In this document: one piece after another, positions 1-10,000 of the stretch | Layout: each line of letters begins with the position of its first letter | How positions within the stretch are numbered: the stretch's first letter is position 1 | NCBI RefSeq assembly: GCF_002028425.1 | Contig: NZ_CP020042.1 | Coordinates: 6,051,560 to 6,115,559 of the forward strand | Origin: Streptomyces katrae | GTDB lineage: Bacteria; Actinomycetota; Actinomycetes; Streptomycetales; Streptomycetaceae | Reading direction: 5' to 3' | DNA length: 64,000 nt | The notes under the pieces: generated by a model | Database searches by the model: none | The model's input: only the letters and a program-made list of their open reading frames with translations | What the model was told of the DNA's origin: nothing | Made by a program: the position numbers and the translations under genes

Positions 1-33
1 AAGGGCGGCGGCAGGGAGTGGGTCGTCACCGAT

Positions 34-81
34 CTCCAGCCCCCTCCGCCAGAACCAAGGCCCTGGAGGAGGGGGCTGGAG
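34..81 (-). terminator. Rho-independent-type hairpin after the small membrane protein gene
   Basis: Bases 34-52 and 63-81 form an inverted repeat of 19 bp with one mismatch around a 10-base loop. It begins three bases beyond the stop codon of the minus-strand gene that ends at 84. There is no T-run, which is usual for Streptomyces terminators. Confidence 0.75.
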
Positions 82-83
82 AG

Positions 84-380
84 TCAGCTGTTGACGAGGT
101 TGTAGAGGAGGCCTGCGACCAGGAGGTATGCCAGGTAGGCGCCGAGCGTCACCCCCAGCATCGCCAGGGCCTTGAGCGGCATCCCGAGCTGCTTGCGGGC
201 GAGGGAGAGGTTGGTGAAGAGGCCGGCGGCTCCGATGGCGCCGCCTATCGCTCCGCCGATCGGCAGCAGGAGGATCGGGGCGATCGACAGCACCAGCTGC
301 CACCAGGTGAGCCCGCGGAACTTGGCCCACGGGTCCGGCTTGCCTACGGCGTTCTTTCCGAGGTCGGGGAGCTTCTGCAT
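84..380 (-). CDS. Small membrane protein, hypothetical (98 aa)
   Basis: I do not recognise a family. The protein has a hydrophilic N-terminus followed by two hydrophobic, Gly/Ala/Leu-rich segments at about residues 22-52 and 70-95, so it is probably a two-helix membrane protein. The ATG at 380 is preceded by GAAGG about 10 bases upstream. A GTG at 410 would add ten residues but has no ribosome binding site. The gene lies downstream of the large DNRLRE/FG-GAP protein on the same strand, with a hairpin (420-451) between them, and next to the RHS toxin locus. A role in that surface system is inference only. Confidence 0.6.
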   Translation of the reverse strand: MQKLPDLGKNAVGKPDPWAKFRGLTWWQLVLSIAPILLLPIGGAIGGAIGAAGLFTNLSLARKQLGMPLKALAMLGVTLGAYLAYLLVAGLLYNLVNS

Positions 381-419
381 GGACGGGGAACCTTCATTCT
401 TGGTCGTCACGGTCGTAGG

Positions 420-451
420 GCCGGGACGGGCGCGGCTGCGTCCGTCCCGGC
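420..451 (-). terminator. Intergenic hairpin between the FG-GAP protein and small membrane protein genes
   Basis: A perfect 10-bp inverted repeat (420-429 with 442-451) lies 38 bases past the stop of the upstream gene and 40 bases before the next start. It may end or attenuate transcription of the large gene. Confidence 0.45.
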
Positions 452-488
452 TTGGGGATGGTCCGGCCGGCCGCCGGCGCCGACGGTG

Positions 489-3400
489 TCAGCCGAGGGT
501 GCGGGCGGTGTTCCAGTCGTCTTCCTCGACGCGCCAGCCGTTGCCGATGGCCGTGCGGCCTCCGTAGAAGAGGTGGAGGGTGCCGTCGTTGCGGGTGAGG
601 TAGAGGTCGGGGATGCCGTCTCCGTTGACGTCGGGGGTGCCGCGCAGGAGGGGCCAGGTGGTGCTGTCCCATCCGGTGGTGCCGTAGGTGAGGTCCTTGC
701 CGTCGGCGGAGTTGACGGCAAGGGCGAGGGAGTTGATGTCGGCGCCGCCGTTGGTTCCGGGCTTGCCGCGGCGCAGGGCCAGGCCGCGGTCGGGGGTGGA
801 GTCGTCGCGGTAGACGAGGTCGGGGACGCCGTCGCCGGTGACGTCGCGGATGTTGATGATGTCGCGCTTGGTCCAGCTGGTGGCCGAGAGCTGGCGGGCT
901 TCGGTGATGGAGGCGCCGCTGTAGCCGGTCAGGACCCAGAAGGTGTCCCCGGCGGTGGCGAAGATGTCCTCGGACTTGTCGCCGTCGACGTCCTGGACGA
1001 CCACGATCTGGCTGAGCGTGGCGGGGTCGGGTGCGCCGGCGGGGAGGAGGATTTCGGTGCGGCGGCTGATGTCGAAGCGGCCGTTGCCGTCGCCCTGGTA
1101 GACGTAGAGCTTGCCGTCGGGCATGCGGGCGATGAGGTCGGTGATGCCGTCGCCGGGGTACCAGTCGCTGGAGTGCGCGATCAGCGCGTCCTTGAAGTAG
1201 CCGGCGGGTGCGGGCTTGCCGTTGTCGGTGGCGGCGGGCATCCAGGCGTCGACGTCGCCGGTGGCGTCGGCGGGGTAGACGCGCAGGTCGCCGTTGCCGT
1301 CGACGGCCAGGACGTCGGCCTTGCCGTCACCGGTGACGTCGCCGGGGCCGTCGAGGCCGGGGCGGGGGCGGACGTAGAAGGTGTAGATGAACGGGTTGGA
1401 GACGTTGCCGGCCTTGTTGACGATGCGGACGTAGAAGAGGTTCGGTCCGGCGTTGTCGGGATTGACGTCGACGGTGACGGTGTCCTGGCCGGCGGCCGGG
1501 ACGGCCTTCTTGTCATAGACCGGGTGGTTCAGCGACCACTGGAACTCGCGGATGTCCGCCGGGTCCGTACCGCCCGCGATCACGGTGATCTTGCCGGGGC
1601 CGAGGGTGTTCTTGCTCCACTCGGCGCCGTCGGGGCCGGGCGCGGGGAAGTCCTCGGAGCGGATGGTGGGGGCGGTGGGCTGGGTGTGGTCGATCGTGAA
1701 CGTACACGGCTTGTCCGTCCCCGCGGGACCGGCGGCCGAGGTGGAGCCGTCCCAGTCGCTCGCGGTCGCCGACCACGAATACGCCGTGTTCGCGGCGAAC
1801 GACTCCCACGGGATGCCGGTGCGGGCGACGCCATAGCTGTCGGGCCAGATCCACTGGTCGAAGACCACCTGGTTGTCGGAGGTCCGCCAGACCCTGATCT
1901 GGATCTGCTTGAGGTTGCCGTCGCCGTCGTGGCCCTGGACCTCGAACATCACGTCGGACTTGCCGACCTTGTTGAACGGCGCATCCGTCACGCACAGCCC
2001 GCCGGGGACGGTGTCCATGCCGGCCTGGGTCGGCTCGTCGGGGGCCTTGTTGTACTCGACCTCGATGTAGGGGGCGCTCTCGCCGTTGGCCTGGAACTTC
2101 TTCCAGTAGCTCGCGTCACTCTCGTTCGGGGAGCGCAGGCCCAGGGTCAGGTTCTGCCAGGCACCGCGGGCGCCCTCCTCGACCTTCGACTTGATGTCGA
2201 TACCGACCCACGCGTCGGGGCAGGAGCTGTTGTAGCCGTAGCCGGTGGTCGCACCCGCGATGCGGTTGCTCCAGAAACCCGCGTTGTCGGTGTTGTTCCA
2301 CGTGCTGGAGCTGTTGATCAGCGGCACGTGGTAGACGTCGAAAGCCCGCGGGTCACAGCCCCAGGAGTAGGTCTGCAGCATCCGCAGATTCGCCGAACGG
2401 ATCTGCGCACCGTAGAGCTCGCTGCCGAAGTCGAAGATGAACGCGGCACGGGAGGTGCCGCCCGAGGTGGACTCGTAGCCGACACGGGCCTCAGGGGTGC
2501 CGCTGCCGCTGTTGTAGTTCTGCCCGTTCCAGAAACTGGAGGAGCCCTCGGTCTTGTAGAAAGTCGTCCAGTTCTGCTTGTGACCCTTGAAGGACGGGTC
2601 GATGAAGACCGGGTAGACCGTCTCCGCGTCCTCCAGCAACTTGCCGTTCGGCGTCACCGTCAGGACGTTCTCACTGCTGAGGGCGGCACCGGCGGACACC
2701 GCGTGGTTGCCCTCCGCACCGTTCAGCCCGGACAGGGCGAGGGTGGGGTGGGCCTTGGCCTCAGGGGCGGGAGCCGGGACGGGCTCGCCCTCGGTCACGG
2801 CCACCTTGCCCGCGGAGTCCCACATGAACGGGGTCGGCGAACCGGCGACCTCCTCACCCTTGGAGTCCTGCGCACTCACCGAGTGCGAGGCCTCATCGAG
2901 GTGGAAGGTCAGGTCCGGGGAGGACAGCTGGTAGTTCAGCTGCCCGAGCAGGGGGTCGGCGGCGGCCTGCTTGTCCTTCACGACCAGCACATGCGTGTAG
3001 CCGCTGTCCTGCGCGGTCAGCACCAGGTCGATACCCGGACGGACATTCTCGTACAGCGCCCGGGACCCCGAGATGACCGGCTCGGGCAGCGGCCCCGGCC
3101 AGGCAACGGCCAGGTCGTGACCGTCAAGATTCAGACGAACCAGGTCGGTCCAGACCGGCTGGGGAGTATCGGCCTTTGCGACCGCGGGCCGGACGAGCGC
3201 CACACGCGACGTACCGCGTGACGCTCGGCTGTCGCCGCTGGCGGCGGCCGGTGCCTTGGTGCCCGCACTGAAGACGACCCGCCCGTTCACGGCCTTCGGC
3301 GCGAAACCGCCGTCCACCCGCTGAAGAGTCGTGTCGATCGGCTTCCACTCACCGCCGACCTTCGCCCGGTTCGCCAAGCTGGACACCCGAAGCTTGAACG

Positions 3401-3710
3401 TGCCACCCGGCTGCGCCCAGGTACTGGTGTACGCGGACGCTGCGGCCGTGACCTCGACCTCCTTCCCTGTCTCCCGCGCCAGGCGGCGGGCCTCGGTCGC
3501 ACTGACCGGGCCCTTCGGCTTCGCGGGCTTGGCCTGAGTCGGCTTACGGGTGTCGTCCTGGTTCAGGACAACCGGCACCGCGACCGCGAGGGCCAGGAGT
3601 GCGGCGAGTCCGCCCCAAGCCCTGCGTCGGCGATACCAGGACTGCCGCCCAACTGCTTTTCCAGGGGCCTTATTTGGCCAGCCTTCATGCTCGGGTTCGA
3701 TTTTGGACAC
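489..3710 (-). CDS. Membrane-anchored DNRLRE-domain, FG-GAP repeat protein (1073 aa)
   Basis: A large surface protein divergent from the RHS toxin gene. After a short Arg-rich cytoplasmic tail there is one hydrophobic segment at about residues 28-44, which is a signal anchor or uncleaved signal. A DNRLRE-like beta-sandwich domain follows at about residues 375-525, then Ig/fibronectin-like sequence. At least four FG-GAP/VCBS calcium-loop repeats lie in the last 250 residues, each with the pattern D-x-[TN]-G-D-G-x-x-D (for example DVTGDGKADVL, DVNGDGIPDLY). I chose the GTG at 3710 because GGGGGAAGAAG sits seven bases upstream. The frame stays open to 3947, but that extension has no ribosome site and poor coding character. 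Genes of this type often sit beside secreted RHS genes in Streptomyces. Function is unknown; surface adhesion or toxin presentation is inference. Confidence 0.8.
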   Translation of the reverse strand: MSKIEPEHEGWPNKAPGKAVGRQSWYRRRRAWGGLAALLALAVAVPVVLNQDDTRKPTQAKPAKPKGPVSATEARRLARETGKEVEVTAAASAYTSTWAQPGGTFKLRVSSLANRAKVGGEWKPIDTTLQRVDGGFAPKAVNGRVVFSAGTKAPAAASGDSRASRGTSRVALVRPAVAKADTPQPVWTDLVRLNLDGHDLAVAWPGPLPEPVISGSRALYENVRPGIDLVLTAQDSGYTHVLVVKDKQAAADPLLGQLNYQLSSPDLTFHLDEASHSVSAQDSKGEEVAGSPTPFMWDSAGKVAVTEGEPVPAPAPEAKAHPTLALSGLNGAEGNHAVSAGAALSSENVLTVTPNGKLLEDAETVYPVFIDPSFKGHKQNWTTFYKTEGSSSFWNGQNYNSGSGTPEARVGYESTSGGTSRAAFIFDFGSELYGAQIRSANLRMLQTYSWGCDPRAFDVYHVPLINSSSTWNNTDNAGFWSNRIAGATTGYGYNSSCPDAWVGIDIKSKVEEGARGAWQNLTLGLRSPNESDASYWKKFQANGESAPYIEVEYNKAPDEPTQAGMDTVPGGLCVTDAPFNKVGKSDVMFEVQGHDGDGNLKQIQIRVWRTSDNQVVFDQWIWPDSYGVARTGIPWESFAANTAYSWSATASDWDGSTSAAGPAGTDKPCTFTIDHTQPTAPTIRSEDFPAPGPDGAEWSKNTLGPGKITVIAGGTDPADIREFQWSLNHPVYDKKAVPAAGQDTVTVDVNPDNAGPNLFYVRIVNKAGNVSNPFIYTFYVRPRPGLDGPGDVTGDGKADVLAVDGNGDLRVYPADATGDVDAWMPAATDNGKPAPAGYFKDALIAHSSDWYPGDGITDLIARMPDGKLYVYQGDGNGRFDISRRTEILLPAGAPDPATLSQIVVVQDVDGDKSEDIFATAGDTFWVLTGYSGASITEARQLSATSWTKRDIINIRDVTGDGVPDLVYRDDSTPDRGLALRRGKPGTNGGADINSLALAVNSADGKDLTYGTTGWDSTTWPLLRGTPDVNGDGIPDLYLTRNDGTLHLFYGGRTAIGNGWRVEEDDWNTARTLG

Positions 3711-4060
3711 GCTGGTTCTTCTCCCCCCTCGGGCGCGCGATTCAGCCACCCCTGGGTACTCGCTGGCGAAATGGGCCGGGCGACCGGGTGACGCGAATAC
3801 CGGCTCCCCATCCGGCCGTTCGCGCATGGAATGTGCGAGCAGAGCATGACGCATCGCACAGACATCGTCACCTGCAAGAATGTCGGATCTGAGCTCGAAA
3901 TGCCGCTTTTGTTGCAATGTATGCAGGTGGTAAGTGATAAACGCCACACGGTGGCGCTTCCTATGGATTTCCTGTGCGTCACGCCACAGAATCAGCGGAC
4001 TATTTGTCAGTTTCCTGCCACACGTGTGTCTTCACCGTGGGCAGAGCGTGGGGGGTCCAC
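3711..4060. promoter_or_regulatory. Divergent intergenic region of the RHS toxin locus
   Basis: These 350 bases separate the two divergent genes. The right half (about 3860-4020) is clearly richer in A and T than the rest of the window and is the likely place for both promoters. A 6-bp inverted repeat with a 3-base loop lies at 3942-3956. I could not place -35/-10 elements with confidence. Confidence 0.5.
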
Positions 4061-7000
4061 ATGTCGCCGTTCTCGGCGCATAATTTCCGCCTGCCCGGAA
4101 ACAGAAGAGCGCGCGTAAAACGCGCGCGCCTCGCCGGGCGTACCGGCCTCACCGTCTCGGTGGCGCTGATCGCATCACTCCTGCCGATCCAGGCCTGGGC
4201 AGCGCCACCGGGCGACCGCAGTGGCGTCCAGCTGCCGGGCCTCCAGCAGGACATGAAGGCCAAGCTCGACAAGGTCGAGGCGGCCAAACTCGAGGGCTGG
4301 GCCGGCGCACCCGTCCAGTCCCCGCCGGAGTACGAACCGTCCAAGGTGACACCGCCCACCGGCGGCAGCGCCACCGTCGCCCTGTCGGGTGACCAGCTGG
4401 TCCAGGCCGGCTCCCTGCCAGTCAGCATCGGCAAGGCGTCGCCGACCGCGGAGAACCCGACTCCGCCCGCGCCGTCGGGCACCTGGTCGGTGGCGGTCGA
4501 GACACGTGCCGCGACCGAGGCCGCGAACGTCGACGGCGCGCTCATCAAGGTGACCCCGCCCGCCGAGGGCTCCACGCCGGTCGACGTCCAGCTGGACTAC
4601 AAGAAGTTCAAGGACCTCTACGGCACCGAGTGGGCCACCCGCCTGGAGCTCAAGCAGCTCCCCGAGTGCTTCCTGACCACGCCGGACCTCCCCGAGTGCA
4701 CCGTCGCCCAGGACGTCCCGAGCACCAACGACCCGGCCACCGGCACCGTCCGCGCGACCATCGACCCGGCCACCGCGCCCGGGCAGGGCATGCGCACGAT
4801 GGCCGGCGGCAGCGGCGGCCCCACCGTCCTGGCCGCCTCCGACGGCGCCTCCGGCGCGGGCGGCACCTACAAGGCCACCTCCCTGTCCCCGTCCGGTTCC
4901 TGGACCGCGGGCGGCAGCGGCGGCGGCTTCTCCTGGTCCTACCCTCTGACGGTGCCCGCAGCTCCGGCTGGGCCTACCCCGCAGGTGAGGTTCTCGTACT
5001 CCTCCCAGACAGTCGACGGCAGGACCTCCGTCTCCAATGGTCAGGCATCCTGGATCGGTGACGGCTGGGACTACAACCCCGGCTACATCGAGCGCCGCTA
5101 CCGCTCCTGCGACGACGACCGCAAGAACATTTCGGGCGCCCCGAACAACGACAACGCCACGGACAAGAAGAAGTCCGACCTGTGCTGGGCGGGCGACAAT
5201 GTGGTGATGTCGCTGGGCGGCTCCACCACCGAGCTCGTCCACGACGCCGCCACCGGCAACTGGATCCCCGCCTCCGACGACGGCTCCCGCGTCGAGCACA
5301 AGACCGACACCACGGTCCCCAACGGCGCCAAGGACGGCGAGTACTGGATCGTCACCACCCGTGACGGCACCCGCTACTTCTTCGGCCGCCACGACGTCGA
5401 CGGCGCCGGCACACGCCCGGTCACCAACTCGGTCCTCACCGTCCCCGTCTTCGGCAACCACCCCGGCGAACCCTGCTACCAGAGCACCTTCGCCGCCTCC
5501 TCCTGCGACCAGGGCTGGCGCTGGAACCTCGACTACGTCGAGGACGTCCACGGCAACGCTATGATCATCGACTGGGCCAAGGAGACCAACCGCTACGCCA
5601 AGAACTCCAAGTTCAAGGAAGCGGTCACTTACGCCCGGGCCGGCTACCCCACGCAGATCACCTACGGGCTGCGCAGCGACAACCTCTCCGGCCCCCCGGC
5701 CGGCAAGGTCGAGTTCACGGTCGCCGAGCGCTGCATCAAGGAAGGCACCGTCCAGTGCTCCGACGCCGAGTTCGAGGGCAACAACTACGGTGACAAGCAG
5801 CCGTGGTGGGACACCCCCTCCACGCTGTACTGCAAGCCCACCGCCAAGGACTGCTACGTCAGCTCCCCGACGTTCTGGACCCGCAAGCGCCTGACCGCCG
5901 TCACCGCGTACGCCCAGCGCACCGAGGGATCGACCGCGCTGTCCCTGGTGGACCGCTGGACCCTGGCCCAGTCCTTCCCACGCCAGCGCACCGACACCCA
6001 CCCTCCGCTCTGGCTGGAGTCCATCACCCGCACCGGGTACGGGACGGCCAAGGACAGTGCTGGGAATCAGCAGTCCACGAGCCTTCCGCCGGTCTCCTTC
6101 GTCGCCAACGTCAAGGACATGCCCAACCGCGTCGCGACCGGTCCTATGGACGCGACGCCGGACTTCGACCGCCTGCGTGTGGAGACCATCCGCACCGAGA
6201 CCGGTGGCGAGATCGTCGTCGGCTACTCCGCTCCCTGCCCGGTCGGCGGCACGCACCCTAAGCCGGAGGAGAACACCACCCGCTGCTTCCCGGTGTACTG
6301 GTCGCCGGACCCTGAGCTGGAGAAGCCGCCGCTGCAGTGGTTCAACAAGTACGTCGTCGACAAGGTCACCGAGAAGGACCGCGTAGCGCGTCAGCCCGAC
6401 GTCACCACTTCCTACACCTACGAGGGTGACGCCGCCTGGGCCAAGGACAACGACGAGTTCTCCAAGCCCGAGCTGCGCACCTACAGTCAGTGGCGCGGCT
6501 ACGCCAGCGTGGTGACGAACAAGGGTGTCACCGCCAACACGGGCAAGCCCGATGCCACCGAGCAGTCCCAGACCCGTACCCGCTACTTCCGCGGCATGTC
6601 GGGCGACGCCGGCCGAGCCAAGATCACGGTCAAGGATTCGACCGGCTCCGAAGACTTCGGTGAGGACCTGCCCCAGTTCCAGGGGTTCACCGCCGAGACC
6701 ATCACCTACACCAAGGCCGGCGGCAGCGTAGTCTCGCGTGCCCTGGCATGGCCGTGGAGCCAGCAGACCGCATCCCGCCCCCGGGACGGCAACACCCCGC
6801 TCAACGCGTACCGGTCAGGCACCTCGCGCACTGACCAAATAACGACGATCAGCGGCGGCGCCACTCGGACCCTGCGCACCCGCAATACCTTCGAGCCCAT
6901 CTACGGGCTGACTCAGACCGTCCAGGCCGAAGCCATCAGCCCCAACGGTACCGGTGGATGGCAGACCACCGGACAGATATGCGGGACCACGAGCTACGTC

Positions 7001-10000
7001 CACAACACCGCCAAGCATCTGATCGGCCTGCCCCAGCGCGTCCGCACCACGGCGGGCGACTGCGCTCAGGCAGCAACAGGGGCACTGCTCTCCGACAGCC
7101 GCACGGCCTATGACGCGCCGGGCGCCTTCGGCGCCACCCCGGACAGGGGACTGGTCTCCCAGGTCGACACCAACGACGCCAACGGCACAGGCTGGGTCAC
7201 GACTGCGCGCTCCGAGTACGACGTGCTCGGACGCGTGACCAAGGTGTTCGATGTCGTCGGCCATTCCGTCACGACGGCCTACAGCCCGGCGACAGGCCCC
7301 GCCTTCAGCATGTCCGGCACCGACGTGATGGGCCGCACCAGCACGGTGAAGGCCGATCCCGGCCGCAACAGTCCGATCGAGAAGACCGACCCCAACGGCC
7401 GCAAGATCACAGCCGCCTACGACAACCTGGGACGCTCAACCGCCGTATGGACTCCGTCGCAGAAGCCGGGAACGGATAAGGCGGCCTACACCTTCTCGTA
7501 CCAGATCAGCGAGCACGAGCCGCCGGCGGTCACCAGCAGCACCCTTCAGGACAACGGCACCTACAAGCAGACCGTCGACATCTACGACGGCCTCATGCGC
7601 CAACGCCAGACCCAGGGCGATGCCCTCGGCGGCGGTCGGGTGATCACGGACACGTTCTACAACGCGAACGGCACGGTCAGCCAGACCAACAACGCCTACT
7701 ACGCCGAGGGCACACCGACGAAGAAGATCTTCGTACCGGAATCCGTGTTTCAGGTCCCGAACTCCGCCGCGACCGCCTATGACGGCCTCGGCCGACCTGT
7801 TCGCGCCACCACGGTCCACTCCGACGTGCCTCAGTACTCCTCCACCGTCCAGTACGGAGGGGACTTCACACTCAGCCGCTCGGCCATGTCCGTGGACGGC
7901 AGCACCCCGCTCCAAGGCAGCCGTGCTTCGAAGACCTGGTCCGACCCCCTGGGCCGGACCTCGGCCGTCGAACAGGCTACGGCCTCGGACCTCACCACTT
8001 GGAACAGGACCTCCTACGCCTACGACACTCGCGACAAGCTCACGTCAGTCACCGACGCGGCCGGCAACAAGTGGACGTACACCTACGACGCCCGCGGGCG
8101 GCTGACCGCCTCAGAGGACCCGGACACCGGCCGTTCGGAATTCGGCTTCGACACCCTGGACCGGCAGATCTGGGTCAAGGACTCCACCGGCCGGACCCAG
8201 TACACGACCTACGACGACCTCGGCCGCAAGACCGAGCTGCGCGACGACGCAGCCAACGGCCCACTCGTCGCCTCGTGGACCTTCGACTCCCTGCCCGGCG
8301 CCCTGGGCCAGGCCGTCTCCTCCACCCGCTACGAAAGCGGAGCGGCATACAAGACCGAGATCACCGGCTACGACGCGGAGTACCGCCCGACCGGATCGAA
8401 GACCACCATCCCGGACGTGCCCGCGACCAAGGGCCTCGCAGGCACCTACACCTCCAGCGTCACCTACACGCCGACAGGCAAGGTCCAGTCCAGCACCCTT
8501 CCCGCCACTCCGGGCGGCCTTGCCGCCGAGAAGCTGGTGACCCGCTACAACGCCGACGGCATGCCCCAGACCCAGTCGGGCCTGGCCTGGTACACCGCGG
8601 ACATCAAGTACAGCCCGTTCGGCGAGGTCCTGCGCACCGCGTCCGGCAACGCGCCGAACCGGCTCTGGACCACCAACTTCTACAACCCGAACACCGGCCA
8701 GGTCACGCACCAGATCAGCGACCGCGAGACCGGTCCCAACCGCATCAGCGACGTCTCCTACGCCTACGATCCCGCGGGCAACATCACCTCGGTCACCGAC
8801 GGCCAGCCCGGCGGCCGCGCCGACCTCCAGTGCTACGCATACGACCCGATGGGCCGGCTGACCAAGGCATGGACCGGCAAAACCGACGCATGCACCGGCC
8901 CCAGCCCTACCGATGTCACCCCCGGCCCGGATGGTGACGGCTACTGGCAGGAATACCAGTTCGACGCGCTCGGCAACCGCACCAAACTCATCGACCACGA
9001 CCTGACCAACAGCGCCCTGGACGACGAGACCACCTACACCTACGGCATCACTGTCGTCGGTAACGGCACCCAGCCCACAAACAAAACCCAGCCGCACGCC
9101 CTCGCACAGGCAGAAAAGACCACCCGAACCCCGGGCTCCACGGTCACCTCTCTCAACACATACACATACGACGCCTCCGGCAACACCAAGAGCCGGCGCG
9201 TCAACGGCGATACCCAGACCCTCAACTGGGACCGCCGCAACAAGCTCACCTCGGCCACGAGCCCCGGCATCGGAGCCGTCGCGGTCACCGGCGCCTCGGG
9301 CAAGTGCATCGACATCGAAAACGCCGGCACCGCCGACGGCACCCCGGTACAGATCTGGCCTTGCAACGAAACCAAGGCTCAGCGGTGGCGACTCTCGGGA
9401 GACACCGTCCGTGCCCTCGACAAGTGCCTCACCACCAGCGGCACCAAGCTGGTCCTGGCCACCTGTGACGGCAGCGACAAGCAGAAGTTCGTCTACCGCG
9501 CCAGCGACAAGTCCCTGAACAACCCGGCCACCAACCAGTGCGTCGACGTCCCCAACAACGCTACCGACGGCAGTGACCTCCAGCTGTGGTCCTGCAACGC
9601 GACCGGACCGCAGCAGTTCAGCTTCGACAACACCACCACCTACATCTACGACGCGGACGGCAACCGCCTCATCGAGGAGACCGGCAGCTCCCGCACCCTC
9701 TACCTCGGCGACACCGAGGTCACGGTCAACAAGGCCGGCCAGGCCGTGGACGCCGTCCGCTACTACAGTAGCCCCGGCGGTCCGACCACCGTCCGCCGCA
9801 CTCAAGGCAAGGCCACCGGCCACAGCCTCTCGGTCCTGACCACCGACCACCACGGCACGGCCACCACCTCAGTCGACGCAGCGGCCGGCCAAACGGTCAC
9901 CCGCCGCAAATCCGACCCCTACGGCAACCCCCGCGGCGGCCAGCCCGCCAACTGGCCCGGCGACCGCACCTTCCTCGGGACGGGCGTCGACGACAGCAGC

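Noticed and set aside
18..3221. Very long open frame on the plus strand opposite the FG-GAP protein gene
   Set aside because: A shadow of high-GC coding on the other strand. Its product is Gly/Val/Asp/Arg-rich without domains and the minus frame has clear domains. The same holds for long antisense frames at 14284-17058, 20626-22899 and 55992-59546.
3974..4060. Upstream start for the RHS protein
   Set aside because: No ribosome site, AT-rich non-coding character, and it would bury the signal peptide.
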